From the NCBI RefSeq assembly GCF_011752975.1, contig NZ_VWWP01000007.1:186001-250000 (forward strand): a stretch of DNA of 64,000 nt. The letters run 5' to 3'. Numbering within the stretch: position 1 is the first letter of the stretch; the number at the start of each line of letters is the position of its first letter. The stretch comes from Chryseobacterium sp. Tr-659. Its GTDB lineage: Bacteria; Bacteroidota; Bacteroidia; Flavobacteriales; Weeksellaceae. Shown one piece after another: positions 50,670 through 59,161 of this stretch. Position numbers and translations under genes: made by a program. The notes under the pieces were generated by a model. That model saw only the letters and a list, made by a program, of their open reading frames with translations, made no database searches and was not told the DNA's origin.

Positions 50670-51230
50670 CTAGTTATCATCGAATTCATTATTCTTCAAT
50701 AATTCGGCTAAGACTTTTTTCGCTCGCATTACCCTTACTTTGGTATTGGCAACGGAGATCCCCAGCTCCTCAGCGATTTCTTTGATACTTTTTTCTTCAA
50801 AGAAACGCAGTTTGATAATGTCCTGATAATTGGCATCCAGAGATTCTATGGTTTTAATGATCTTTTTTTGTTCTTCTTCTGAAATAAGAAGTTCTTCCGG
50901 AGATTTTGCATACTGATTTTTAACCTCATCAAGATTTTCAACAGCATCTTCATTTTCTCGGTTTTTCTTTCTCCAAAAATCAATAACCGTATTTTGGGCA
51001 ATGGTAAGTATCCAGGTTTTAAACTGAAAATGTGGATCAAACATATCCAACTTTGACAGTACTTTGGAAAAAACATTCACCGTAATCTCATCTGCATCAT
51101 TTTCATCCCTAACTTTCTTCATAACGAATGAGAAAACATCCACCCAAAAAACATTGATGAGTTTAGTCTGGGCCTTCTGGTCTTTGTCCTTGGCCTTTTG
51201 GATGAGCAGGAATAGCTGTTCGTCGTTCAT
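50670..51230 (-). CDS. ECF-type RNA polymerase sigma factor
   Basis: Sigma-70 family factor, 186 aa. Region 2 is about residues 22-92 (LINVFWVDVFSFVMKKVRDENDADEITVNVFSKVLSKLDMFD, in segments) with FKTWILTIAQNTVIDFWRKK; region 4 is about 130-182 (LDANYQDIIKLRFFEEKSIKEIAEELGISVANTKVRVMRAKK). ATG 51230 is chosen over upstream Met codons because a promoter -7 box ends 6 nt before it. No anti-sigma gene is adjacent, so the signal is unknown. Confidence 0.92.
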   Translation of the reverse strand: MNDEQLFLLIQKAKDKDQKAQTKLINVFWVDVFSFVMKKVRDENDADEITVNVFSKVLSKLDMFDPHFQFKTWILTIAQNTVIDFWRKKNRENEDAVENLDEVKNQYAKSPEELLISEEEQKKIIKTIESLDANYQDIIKLRFFEEKSIKEIAEELGISVANTKVRVMRAKKVLAELLKNNEFDDN

Positions 51231-51236
51231 TAATAA

Positions 51237-51267
51237 CAAATATAGATTATTTGGAGCGAAAAAGCAA
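51237..51267 (-). promoter_or_regulatory. Promoter of the ECF sigma factor gene
   Basis: On the minus strand TTGC (51267-51264), 19 nt, then TATATTTG (51244-51237). The spacing is exact and the -7 box perfect. The box ends 6 nt before ATG 51230, so the mRNA is probably leaderless. Confidence 0.6.
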
Positions 51268-51286
51268 TGAAGTAAAATAGCAAAAC

Positions 51287-51496
51287 GGTGAAAAAGCGAA
51301 AAGGCAAAATTGCTGATCAATAATTCTGCTTTTTTATCCTCTAATCTCTATAAATACGGCCTTGCTCATCTGCAGGGATTAAATACTATTTCACCTTTTC
51401 GCCCTCTTACCCCCCTTCCGTACATCAACTTTCTTCAAATACATCTATAAAAAACCGTTTCACAATTTTGCAGTTCCTCCTTTTTGCTTTTTCACC
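51287..51496. repeat. Long inverted repeat with GGTGAAAAAGCGAAAAGG arms
   Basis: Left arm 51287-51312 (GGTGAAAAAGC..AAGGCAAAATTG) is matched by the right arm 51463-51496 (CAATTTTGC then CCTTTTTGCTTTTTCACC, one mismatch). About 150 bp lie between. It is related to the element at 29785-29884. Confidence 0.6.
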
Positions 51497-51516
51497 CTTA
51501 ATACTTCTGAATTTAC

Positions 51517-51524
51517 TATCTTTG
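51517..51524 (+). promoter_or_regulatory. -7 box of tyrS
   Basis: TATCTTTG, a perfect TAnnTTTG, 29 nt before ATG 51554. The -33 region is not consensus. Confidence 0.5.
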
Positions 51525-51553
51525 CACGGTAAAATTTTAAAGTAAAAAATCAA

Positions 51554-52849
51554 ATGAATTCCTTTATAGAAGAACTGAAATGGCGTGGTCTGTTTGCCGA
51601 TATGATGCCAGGAACCGATGAACAACTGAATAAAGAGGTAACTACTGCATATATTGGTTTTGATCCTACTGCCGATTCTTTACATATCGGAAGTCTTATT
51701 CAGATAAAAATTCTAGCTCACTTTCAGCAGCATGGCCACAAGCCGATAGCTTTAGTGGGAGGTGCTACCGGGATGATCGGAGATCCGTCCGGAAAATCTG
51801 CAGAAAGAAACCTTTTGGATGAGGAAACTCTTTTACATTATGTTGACTGCCTGAAGAACCAGCTTTCAAAATTTTTGAATTTTGAGGGTAACGAGCCCAA
51901 TCAAGCTGAACTGGTAAATAACTACGACTGGATGAAAAATATCTCTTTCCTTGATTTTGCTAAAAATATCGGGAAGAATATTACGGTTAACTATATGATG
52001 GCCAAAGATTCTGTGAAGAAAAGATTCTCAGGGGAAAGCGGTGCAGACGGAATGAGTTTTACGGAATTTACATATCAGTTAATTCAGGGATATGATTTTC
52101 TTCATTTATATCAGAACAACAATGTAAAGTTACAGATGGGAGGTTCTGATCAATGGGGAAATATCACAACAGGAACAGAACTGATCCGTAGAAAAGCTCA
52201 AGGTGAGGCCTTTGCATTAACGGTTCCTTTGATCACAAAAGCGGATGGTTCCAAATTCGGAAAATCTGAAAGTGGAGAAAACTACTGGCTCGATAAAAAG
52301 AAAACTTCTCCATACAAATTCTACCAGTTCTGGTTAAATGCTACGGATGAGGATGCTGAAAGGTTCATCAAATTCTATACTTTCCTTGGAAAAGAGGAGA
52401 TTGAAGCTTTAATTGAAGAACACAAAACAGCTCCACACGAAAGAAAGCTGCAAAAGAAACTGGCTGAAGAGGTAACGATTTGGGTACATGGAAGAGAGGA
52501 ATATGAAAAAGCTCTGAAAGCTTCTGAAATCCTTTTCGGACGTTCTACTGCTGAAGACCTTGTAAGCCTTGATGAAGCAACTTTCCTTGAGGTTTTTGAT
52601 GGGGTTCCTCAGAAAGAAATTGCAAAAGCTGATGTATTAGGAGTGAATATTATTGATCTTCTTTCTGAAAAATCAGGTTTCTTAAAATCTAAAAGTGAGG
52701 CACAAAGGGAAATTAAGGGAAATTCAATTTCTGTAAATAAGCAAAAAGTAAATGATACTTTTATGGCTAATGAAACTGATCTTATTGACGGAAAATTCCT
52801 ATTGCTTCAAAAAGGTAAAAAAAGCTACTTCATTGTAAAAGTTCAATAG
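51554..52849 (+). CDS. tyrS: Tyrosyl-tRNA synthetase
   Basis: Class I aminoacyl-tRNA synthetase charging tRNA-Tyr; 431 aa, cytoplasmic. The HIGH-type motif is DSLHIGSL (about residue 42); the KMSKS-type motif is KFGKS (about 234). YDFLHLYQ, MGGSDQWGNITTG and the tyrosine-binding region are intact. A C-terminal S4 RNA-binding domain (about 365-431) ends the protein. It is monocistronic, closed by a strong terminator. Confidence 0.97.
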   Translation: MNSFIEELKWRGLFADMMPGTDEQLNKEVTTAYIGFDPTADSLHIGSLIQIKILAHFQQHGHKPIALVGGATGMIGDPSGKSAERNLLDEETLLHYVDCLKNQLSKFLNFEGNEPNQAELVNNYDWMKNISFLDFAKNIGKNITVNYMMAKDSVKKRFSGESGADGMSFTEFTYQLIQGYDFLHLYQNNNVKLQMGGSDQWGNITTGTELIRRKAQGEAFALTVPLITKADGSKFGKSESGENYWLDKKKTSPYKFYQFWLNATDEDAERFIKFYTFLGKEEIEALIEEHKTAPHERKLQKKLAEEVTIWVHGREEYEKALKASEILFGRSTAEDLVSLDEATFLEVFDGVPQKEIAKADVLGVNIIDLLSEKSGFLKSKSEAQREIKGNSISVNKQKVNDTFMANETDLIDGKFLLLQKGKKSYFIVKVQ

Positions 52850-52872
52850 ACCGGATAATATTTCAACATATA

Positions 52873-52899
52873 AAAAAGACTGTCTCTGACAGTCTTTTT
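52873..52899 (+). terminator. Terminator of tyrS
   Basis: AAAAAGACTGTC (52873-52884) and GACAGTCTTTTT (52888-52899) form a perfect 12-bp stem with a 3-nt loop. Confidence 0.9.
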
Positions 52900-52920
52900 C
52901 ATTTTGCTATAATAACAAAA

Positions 52921-52940
52921 GCCGTGACAATTTTCACGGC
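52921..52940 (-). terminator. Possible terminator of the beta-barrel gene
   Basis: GCCGTGA (52921-52927) and TCACGGC (52934-52940) form a 7-bp stem, with TTTT on the minus-strand 3' side. It lies 106 bp beyond the stop at 53046. Confidence 0.5.
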
Positions 52941-53045
52941 CAAATTGAGAAAGTTACCATTTTTTAAATGTCGTAAAATCATTTAAGGCAATAAAAAAAA
53001 CTCTGAAAAAAACTGATTAGTATTAAAAACTTTATTGAAATATAG

Positions 53046-53552
53046 TTAGAATTTATAAGTAACACCACCTTTTCCTCCTGAAGCAACAGATCCACCTCCT
53101 AATTCTACATGCACGGCAAGATTTTTAGTAAAAAAATATCTTCCGCCTACCTGTCCTGCGAAACCTATTCCCGAAGATTTCCCGTCATAGTAGTCATAAT
53201 CAGATCCTTTATATTTGTAGGAAAAGGAATTATAAGCTAAGGTTGCTCCTGCATAAAAATCCCATTTGTTTGGAATTTTAAGTAAAGTATTAAAATGATA
53301 ATTTCCATTGATTCCTGCCCCGAACCATCTCCCTTTTATATCCCCATAATAGTTCTCCGTAGCATAACTTCCTTCAATACCTACTGTAATATCGTTATGA
53401 ATTGCATAATCTACTCCTGCTGATATCGGAAGCCCCCATCCATTTGCCACCCCAATGTCTGCATTGATCTGGGCTTCACCTTTCTGTAATCTCTGGGCGT
53501 TTATACTTCCAAAAAGGGAAATCATTCCCAGCATAAAAATTCTTTTTTTCAT
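53046..53552 (-). CDS. Outer-membrane beta-barrel protein
   Basis: A 168-aa protein with a signal peptide (1-19, SINAQ) and a small eight-stranded barrel: alternating amphipathic strands with many Gly, Tyr and Asn (ADIGVANGWGLPISAGVDYAI, WFGAGINGNYHF, FYAGATLAYNSFSYKY) and a C-terminal strand ending in Phe (GVTYKF), the usual signal for outer-membrane insertion. No specific function can be assigned. It is divergent from the TPR histidine kinase gene. Confidence 0.85.
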   Translation of the reverse strand: MKKRIFMLGMISLFGSINAQRLQKGEAQINADIGVANGWGLPISAGVDYAIHNDITVGIEGSYATENYYGDIKGRWFGAGINGNYHFNTLLKIPNKWDFYAGATLAYNSFSYKYKGSDYDYYDGKSSGIGFAGQVGGRYFFTKNLAVHVELGGGSVASGGKGGVTYKF

Positions 53553-53730
53553 TCTCTAGTTAATTTTCTGTATTCTTCTGTTCTGCAAAACTATCCGTGA
53601 ATACAACAAAACACAACCCTTAAAAATCCGTATTTTTTTCTACTGATTTTTAGGTATTTTTCATCCGTATTTTTTTAATTATCTTCACATGTAATAAAAA
53701 AATAACCTGGCAACACTGAAAATCAAACTG

Positions 53731-55725
53731 ATGAACAGATTACTTTGTCTTCTGTATATTTTAATCCACTTTACAGTAAAGGCTCAGGGCTTGTTTCCTC
53801 TTGATGAAAAAAGATATATTGACAGCCTGCAGCTTACTGTGAATAGCAATGTGAACAATCTTTCAAAAGCTAATGCCTACTTTCTTTTATCCAGTTATTA
53901 TAAAAATATGGATACTGTTTTAAGCAAAGAGTATTTGGAAAATGGAAAAGCAGCAGGTGGAAAAGATCATTTTATTTCTGCAGTTTACTACTATTATGAA
54001 GGCCAATATTATCAGGATCAGAATAAAGAAAAAGCAACCGAGTCATTCCAAAAAGCTATTTCAATACTTTCTCAACTAAAAAATACCAAAGCTGATTTTT
54101 ATTTGGGTTTATGCTGGTATCATTATGGAGTTTCACAGAAAAATAAACAAGGATATCCGTTCCTGATCAAAACTATGCTCGAAAAAAGCATTCCCATTGC
54201 TGAAAAAAATGGGGACAGTAAAATTCTGGGGTACTTATACACTCAGCTTGCCTTAATGCTTACTTATAATGCAGAATTTGAAAAAGCAGGAATCTACAAT
54301 GAAAAAGCCCTCCGGATACTTGAAAAGAAAGCACCCCATTCTACCGAGTTATTTTATGCCTATCTTAATACAAACAGTAACTATTGTTATCAGGTAAAAT
54401 GCAGCATAGGAAAGCAATTCCTAGATAAAGCAGGGAATATGATACGCCCTTATCAGAACTCTTCTTACAATACTTTTTATTATTTTAATAAAGCATTGTA
54501 TTTTATTGGTAATCAAGATTATATACAAGCACTTCAGACCATTGAAAAAGGACTATCTTATGCTAAAAAATTCAATCAGAAACTACAAATACAAATGTTT
54601 TATTTTCACAAATATGACATTTTCAAAAAATTAAAAAGATATACGGAAGCCAAACAGCTTTTAGAAGAAATATTAGAGGAGAGGACACTTTCCAGAGATC
54701 TTAACAACAGAAAAACGATTTACAGCCATCTTTCTAACCTCAATGAAATTATGGGAAATCCTCAGGAGGCACTGGCGTGGGAGAAAAAATATTCCAAATT
54801 AAATGACAGCCTGAACGCTGAAAATGTTAAACTGGAAATCAATAAGCTGGAAACCAAATTTAATACTTCTGAGAAAGAGAAAAAAATAGCTTTCCTTAAT
54901 TCTGAAAAAAATCAGAAACAGATGGAAGTTAATCAAAAGAACTCTTATTTGTGGGTACTGAGTCTTATTCTGTTATTATTTTTGAGTCTTTTGATCTTCT
55001 TATTCATCATTTACAGAAAAAATAAAAAATTATCCGAGCAAAAAGAAATCAACCTTCAGCAGAAGATTGAAGATATTAAACAAAAGGAAGAGCTATCGCT
55101 TACTAAAGCAATTCTTGATGGTGAAGAAAGAGAAAGGGAACGTATTGCAAGAGATCTGCATGATGGTCTGGGCGGAATGCTCGCCGGAGTTAAAATCAAC
55201 TTTTCTACCTGGTCATCCAGTAATTTAGATTATGAAAAAGACAAGGATTTTTATAAGATTCTGAAGCAACTGGACGGTGCAGTGAGCGAACTCAGGCATG
55301 TAGCCCGAAATTTAATGCCGGAATCATTGCTTAATTTTGGTTTGGAAACCGCTCTACATGATCTGTGTGAATTTTATAACAGAAAAAATCTCGAAATTGA
55401 TTTTCAGGCGATCAATATTGAAAAAGATCTGCCATTAAATATTCAGCTTAATATTTACAGAATCGTACAGGAGTTATTGGCTAATGCCGTAAAACATGCT
55501 CAAGCAAGCAATATTCTGTTACAATGTTCTCAATCCAGAGAAAATTTCCTGATCACGGTTGAGGATAATGGAAAAGGGTTCAATAAAGATATAGAAAAGA
55601 CTACCAAAAGCCTGGGACTTCGTAATCTGAAAAACAGGGTTAATTATCTGAAGGGAAAGATGGAAATAACTTCTGACCATCAGGGGACTACAATTAATAT
55701 AGAACTTAATATAAATGGAGAATGA
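53731..55725 (+). CDS. TPR-containing NarL-type sensor histidine kinase
   Basis: A 664-aa sensor with a signal peptide (1-18, VKAQ), periplasmic TPR repeats (about 30-370), a coiled coil, a membrane helix (about 408-428), a HisKA_3 domain with the phospho-acceptor in RIARDLHDGLGG (His near 477), and a HATPase domain (QELLANAVKHAQ about 579, EDNGKGF, and LGLRNLKNRV). Its stop overlaps the next gene by 11 bp, so kinase and regulator are translationally coupled. The signal is unknown. Confidence 0.93.
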   Translation: MNRLLCLLYILIHFTVKAQGLFPLDEKRYIDSLQLTVNSNVNNLSKANAYFLLSSYYKNMDTVLSKEYLENGKAAGGKDHFISAVYYYYEGQYYQDQNKEKATESFQKAISILSQLKNTKADFYLGLCWYHYGVSQKNKQGYPFLIKTMLEKSIPIAEKNGDSKILGYLYTQLALMLTYNAEFEKAGIYNEKALRILEKKAPHSTELFYAYLNTNSNYCYQVKCSIGKQFLDKAGNMIRPYQNSSYNTFYYFNKALYFIGNQDYIQALQTIEKGLSYAKKFNQKLQIQMFYFHKYDIFKKLKRYTEAKQLLEEILEERTLSRDLNNRKTIYSHLSNLNEIMGNPQEALAWEKKYSKLNDSLNAENVKLEINKLETKFNTSEKEKKIAFLNSEKNQKQMEVNQKNSYLWVLSLILLLFLSLLIFLFIIYRKNKKLSEQKEINLQQKIEDIKQKEELSLTKAILDGEERERERIARDLHDGLGGMLAGVKINFSTWSSSNLDYEKDKDFYKILKQLDGAVSELRHVARNLMPESLLNFGLETALHDLCEFYNRKNLEIDFQAINIEKDLPLNIQLNIYRIVQELLANAVKHAQASNILLQCSQSRENFLITVEDNGKGFNKDIEKTTKSLGLRNLKNRVNYLKGKMEITSDHQGTTINIELNINGE

Positions 55726-56353
55726 AAAAATAAATATTGTCATCGTAGACGATCATCCTATCGTCATAGAAGGTCTGAGAATGATGTTGAACAGCCAACC
55801 ATTTTTTAATGTGGCTGAAAGTTTCGTTTCCGGCTCCGAAACCATGAGCTATATCCGGTCTCATAAAGTTGATATCATACTTCTGGATATTGCTTTACCT
55901 GATGCCAATGGAACTGAACTCTGCAGGGAAATCAAAAAAATATCCCCGGAAACCTCCGTAATTATGTTCAGTAACCGTTCTGAACGAAGCATTATTATGC
56001 AGTCTATACAAAACGGAGCGAGTGGATATCTGCTCAAGAATACTTCTATCAATGAATTGGTGATATGTATCAAAGGAGCTCTTTCCGGAGACATTGTTTT
56101 CTGTAACGAAACCAAACAGATTATCAGCCGTCCTTCTCAAAATGATGTTCCAATTCCGAGGCTTACCAAACGGGAAAAACAAATTCTCCAGCTGGTAGCT
56201 CAGGGAAAAACCAGCAATATAATTGCAGAAGAACTTTTTTTGAGTCCCCTCACTGTGGATACTCATCGTAAAAATTTATTGCAGAAGTTCCATGCGAAAA
56301 ATTCAACAGAGCTTATCAACCGGGCAGTGCAACAACGCTTGATTGAGGAATAA
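55715..56353 (+). CDS. NarL/LuxR-type response regulator
   Basis: A 212-aa response regulator, partner of the preceding kinase. The receiver domain (1-120) has VDDHPIVIEGLRMML, phospho-acceptor Asp in IILLDIALPDANG (about 56) and the Lys in GYLLKNTS. The LuxR-type helix-turn-helix (about 147-205) reads LTKREKQILQLVAQGKTSNIIAEELFLSPLTVDTHRKNLLQK. A terminator follows at once. Confidence 0.95.
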   Translation: MENEKINIVIVDDHPIVIEGLRMMLNSQPFFNVAESFVSGSETMSYIRSHKVDIILLDIALPDANGTELCREIKKISPETSVIMFSNRSERSIIMQSIQNGASGYLLKNTSINELVICIKGALSGDIVFCNETKQIISRPSQNDVPIPRLTKREKQILQLVAQGKTSNIIAEELFLSPLTVDTHRKNLLQKFHAKNSTELINRAVQQRLIEE

Positions 56354-56355
56354 AA

Positions 56356-56377
56356 AAACCGCTTGAAAAAGCGGTTT
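56356..56377. terminator. Terminator after the NarL-type regulator gene
   Basis: AAACCGCTT (56356-56364) and AAGCGGTTT (56369-56377) form a perfect 9-bp stem with a GAAA loop between convergent genes. Confidence 0.85.
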
Positions 56378-56400
56378 CATTTTATATAAATTAATTAATT

Positions 56401-56832
56401 TTATGGCTCTAAGAAGCTATAATCAATAGAAGCTACTAATACTCCTTTTCCTTTTTTCTTAACGGTTCTTACCACTTCTCCGTCAATATAAAGATTGATC
56501 GTCAATTCTGAATTATCATCCGGCATTGATGCATTCGCGTCAAGGTTTAGCTGTGCCTGGCTGGAGTTCACAAAGAATTCTCCACTTGTCCAGGGTGACT
56601 TTAAAGGGGTTTGTGTTGTATTGTACATTGTATTCTGAACAGTTCCTACTTGCGTCACAATACTGATGATATCAGCTCCGGCAGTTGTTTTTACTTCAAA
56701 TTGAACAACGTGATCTTTAAAGTCTTCGTCGTCATCTTTTTTACAAGAATTTACAACGGTAATCACAGAAAATAATAAAACGAATAAAAAAGAAAGTCTA
56801 AGTAAACTTTTTGAATTGTAAAATTGCTTCAT
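56401..56832 (-). CDS. Hypothetical lipoprotein
   Basis: A 143-aa protein with an N-terminal signal and lipobox TVVNSC (Cys about 30), followed by the acidic KKDDDEDFKD linker and a beta-rich domain (VVQFEVKTTAGADIISIVTQVG, ELTINLYIDGEVVRTVKKKG). That layout suggests a small surface-exposed or periplasmic beta-sandwich. The function is unknown. ATG 56832 gives a proper signal; the frame reaches back to 56910. A -7-like TATATTTG lies at 56866-56859 on the minus strand. Confidence 0.72.
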   Translation of the reverse strand: MKQFYNSKSLLRLSFLFVLLFSVITVVNSCKKDDDEDFKDHVVQFEVKTTAGADIISIVTQVGTVQNTMYNTTQTPLKSPWTSGEFFVNSSQAQLNLDANASMPDDNSELTINLYIDGEVVRTVKKKGKGVLVASIDYSFLEP

Positions 56833-57069
56833 TTCTCCAAATAGATTTTTTAATGTTTCAAATATAAGTTTTTTATTAATATAAAAATAACTTTTATGAA
56901 AAATTTCCAATAAAGATTTGCAAACACTATCAAATTAACAAAAAACAGAAATCACTCTTAAAATCCAATTATATACTCCAAATAATCAATCATTAAACAT
57001 AAAGCACCGTGAGCCTCAAGTTCTTTATACGAATAATAAAACTTAGAATCCTGAATGTAATTTATTAAT

Positions 57070-57077
57070 TATATTTG
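57070..57077 (+). promoter_or_regulatory. -7 box of the esterase gene, leaderless arrangement
   Basis: TATATTTG, a perfect TAnnTTTG, ends 4 nt before ATG 57082, so transcription would start at or next to the start codon. No clear -33 box is present. Confidence 0.4.
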
Positions 57078-57081
57078 CTGT

Positions 57082-57720
57082 ATGAATTTAGATTACCTAG
57101 TAAGAGAGCCGGAAAATATTACCCCAAATACCCCTATTCTTTTTATGCTTCACGGCTATGGCAGCAATGAGCAGGATCTTTTCAGTTTCAGAGAAACTCT
57201 TCCCAATGACTGGATTATTGTAAGCTTCAGAGCTCCTCATGATACCCAATTTGAAGGATATTCATGGTATGATATCAACTTCAATGATCCTGAAAACTTT
57301 ATTGATTTACCTCAGGCTAAAGAATCTCTAAATGCTGTATTAGAAAGCATCCTGAAGATCATCAACCATTATGGTCTTACGGAGAGTAAAACACATTTAT
57401 GCGGCTTCAGCCAGGGAGGAATATTGTGTTATTCACTAGCCTTAAAATATCCTGAACTGTTTAACTACGTTGCATGTCTCAGCAGTTATCCTGAAGATAA
57501 GCTCCTTGACGGTATGATCAAAGATAAAAAGAAACTGGAGGGACTTCGTTTCTTTGTTTCACATGGTACAGATGATGCAGTTATTCCTTTAGAATGGGCA
57601 AGAAAAGGTGCTGAACTTCTTTATGATCTTGGCTGCTATTTTACTTTCAGAGAATATATGAGCGGGCATGGTGTTAATCAGAAAAATTATATGGATTTAA
57701 TGGATTTTTTTTCTAAATAA
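57082..57720 (+). CDS. Phospholipase/carboxylesterase family alpha/beta hydrolase
   Basis: A 212-aa cytoplasmic esterase of the carboxylesterase/LYPLA type. Evidence: FMLHGYGSNEQDLFSF (oxyanion loop), nucleophile Ser in LCGFSQGGIL, Asp in VSHGTDDAVIP and His in EYMSGHGVN. Length fits the family (about 210-220 aa). Substrates in the family range from acyl-thioesters to short esters; no context narrows it. A terminator at 57780-57804 separates it from the aspartyl protease gene. Confidence 0.9.
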   Translation: MNLDYLVREPENITPNTPILFMLHGYGSNEQDLFSFRETLPNDWIIVSFRAPHDTQFEGYSWYDINFNDPENFIDLPQAKESLNAVLESILKIINHYGLTESKTHLCGFSQGGILCYSLALKYPELFNYVACLSSYPEDKLLDGMIKDKKKLEGLRFFVSHGTDDAVIPLEWARKGAELLYDLGCYFTFREYMSGHGVNQKNYMDLMDFFSK

Positions 57721-57779
57721 ACGGAACTTCCATTTGAATTAAATTCACAACATACCACTCAATTTATTGTAGTTTATAC

Positions 57780-57811
57780 AAACATTCCTGTATTTGGAAT
57801 GTTTTTTTATT
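57780..57811 (+). terminator. Terminator of the esterase gene
   Basis: AAACATTCC (57780-57788) and GGAATGTTT (57796-57804) form a perfect 9-bp stem with a 7-nt loop and T tract. Confidence 0.8.
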
Positions 57812-57842
57812 ATCATATCTATAATTTCACTAAATTCAGTAA

Positions 57843-59156
57843 ATGAAATTTAAATTTCTTTTACTAGGATTTTTTTTAAGCGTTTTTGTGAATGCACAAA
57901 ACTCTTTTGAACTGATTAATACCAAAAAAGCAGTTATTCCTTTTCAGTTTATCAACAACCTTATCTTTATCCCTATCAATGTAAATGGTGTTGATCTCAC
58001 GTTTCTGTTGGATACCGGTGTTTCGGAAACTATTCTTTTCAGCCTCGAAAATAAAGAACTGAAGCTTGAAAATGTAGAAAAAGTTAAGTTTTCCGGGCTT
58101 GGAGGAAGCTTAAGCATTGACGGTTTAAAGGCAGATCGTAATCTGGGCAAAATAGGGGATGTTATTATTAACACCTCAATGTCTCTCTATATTATTATTG
58201 ATGAGGAGTTTAATATTTCTTCTCATGTCGGAATTCCTGTGAATGGAGTGATCGGATACCATTTTTTCAAAGATCATCTTGTTTACATTGATTATCTGAC
58301 AAAAAAATTAACCGTTTATGAAAATCCGGATCTTTTAAAAAAGAAACTAAGAAAATTTGAAGAAATTCCTATTACAATAGAAAGAGACAAACCCTATCTT
58401 CATGCCGATGTGGAAATGACTAATGAAAAGAAAGAGTCAAAGCTGTTGATTGATCTTGGAAATAGTGATGCGCTATGGCTATTCCCTACTCTCATTAAAA
58501 ATTTTGTTTATAACAGACCTAATATTGATGATTTTCTGGGACGCGGCTTCAATGGAGATATTTACGGTAAAAGAAGCCGTATCCATAATTTTTATGTTGG
58601 AAGTTTTAAATTTGAAAAACCCCTTACGGCTATGCCTGATGAATTTTCTATCCAACACGTCAATCTAGTGGAAAACAGGAAAGGTTCTGTAGGCAGTGAA
58701 ATCATGCGGCGGTTTGCAGTAGTTTTTGATTATCCCAATAAAAAGTTATATTTGAAGAAAAACAGACATTTTGATGATCCTTTTCACTTTAATATGAGTG
58801 GACTGGATTTCAGGCAGGACGGATTAGAATGGGAGCAGGACAGGGTAAAAATTGAAACTAAAAATTCATCTGTTGCCATAAATGAATTCAGCGCATTTCA
58901 ATATAAATTCAGTTTAAAACCTATATTTTCTATTGCCGGAGTAAGGAAAGATTCTCCTGCTTATGAAGCCGGCCTGAAAAAAGATGATAGAATCCTCAGT
59001 ATTAACGGAGCCAAAACTTCGGATATGACACTGGAAAAAATAGTGGAACTCATGAAATCTAATGAAGGACGAACAATCACTATGGTTGTTCAAAGAAAAA
59101 ACCAGGAGCTTACTTTAAGCTTCACGCTGGAAGATCCAATTCCTTATCAAGAATAA
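57843..59156 (+). CDS. Secreted retropepsin-like aspartyl protease with PDZ domain
   Basis: A 437-aa protein with a signal peptide (1-18, VNAQ), two aspartyl-protease half-domains and a C-terminal PDZ domain. The first catalytic motif is LTFLLDTGVSET (DTG, about residue 58); the second position reads LLIDLGNSD (DLG, about 203), a common variant in this pepsin/retropepsin-like group. The PDZ domain (about 350-430) has SIAGVRKDSPAYEAGLKKDDRILSING. It is followed after 5 bp by a small membrane protein gene, so the two are co-transcribed. Confidence 0.9.
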   Translation: MKFKFLLLGFFLSVFVNAQNSFELINTKKAVIPFQFINNLIFIPINVNGVDLTFLLDTGVSETILFSLENKELKLENVEKVKFSGLGGSLSIDGLKADRNLGKIGDVIINTSMSLYIIIDEEFNISSHVGIPVNGVIGYHFFKDHLVYIDYLTKKLTVYENPDLLKKKLRKFEEIPITIERDKPYLHADVEMTNEKKESKLLIDLGNSDALWLFPTLIKNFVYNRPNIDDFLGRGFNGDIYGKRSRIHNFYVGSFKFEKPLTAMPDEFSIQHVNLVENRKGSVGSEIMRRFAVVFDYPNKKLYLKKNRHFDDPFHFNMSGLDFRQDGLEWEQDRVKIETKNSSVAINEFSAFQYKFSLKPIFSIAGVRKDSPAYEAGLKKDDRILSINGAKTSDMTLEKIVELMKSNEGRTITMVVQRKNQELTLSFTLEDPIPYQE

Positions 59157-59161
59157 AGTGT

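Larger units (their letters stand above)
51231..51553. other. Divergent intergenic region, sigma factor gene and tyrS
   Basis: A 323-bp spacer containing the sigma promoter (51237-51267), the tyrS -7 box (51517-51524) and a long inverted repeat (51287-51312 with 51463-51496). No gene is seen; overlapping frames here are not coding. Confidence 0.6.

Noticed and set aside
51425..51625. A 66-codon minus-strand frame overlapping the start of tyrS
   Set aside because: It covers the tyrS promoter and N-terminus and the inverted repeat; no protein features.
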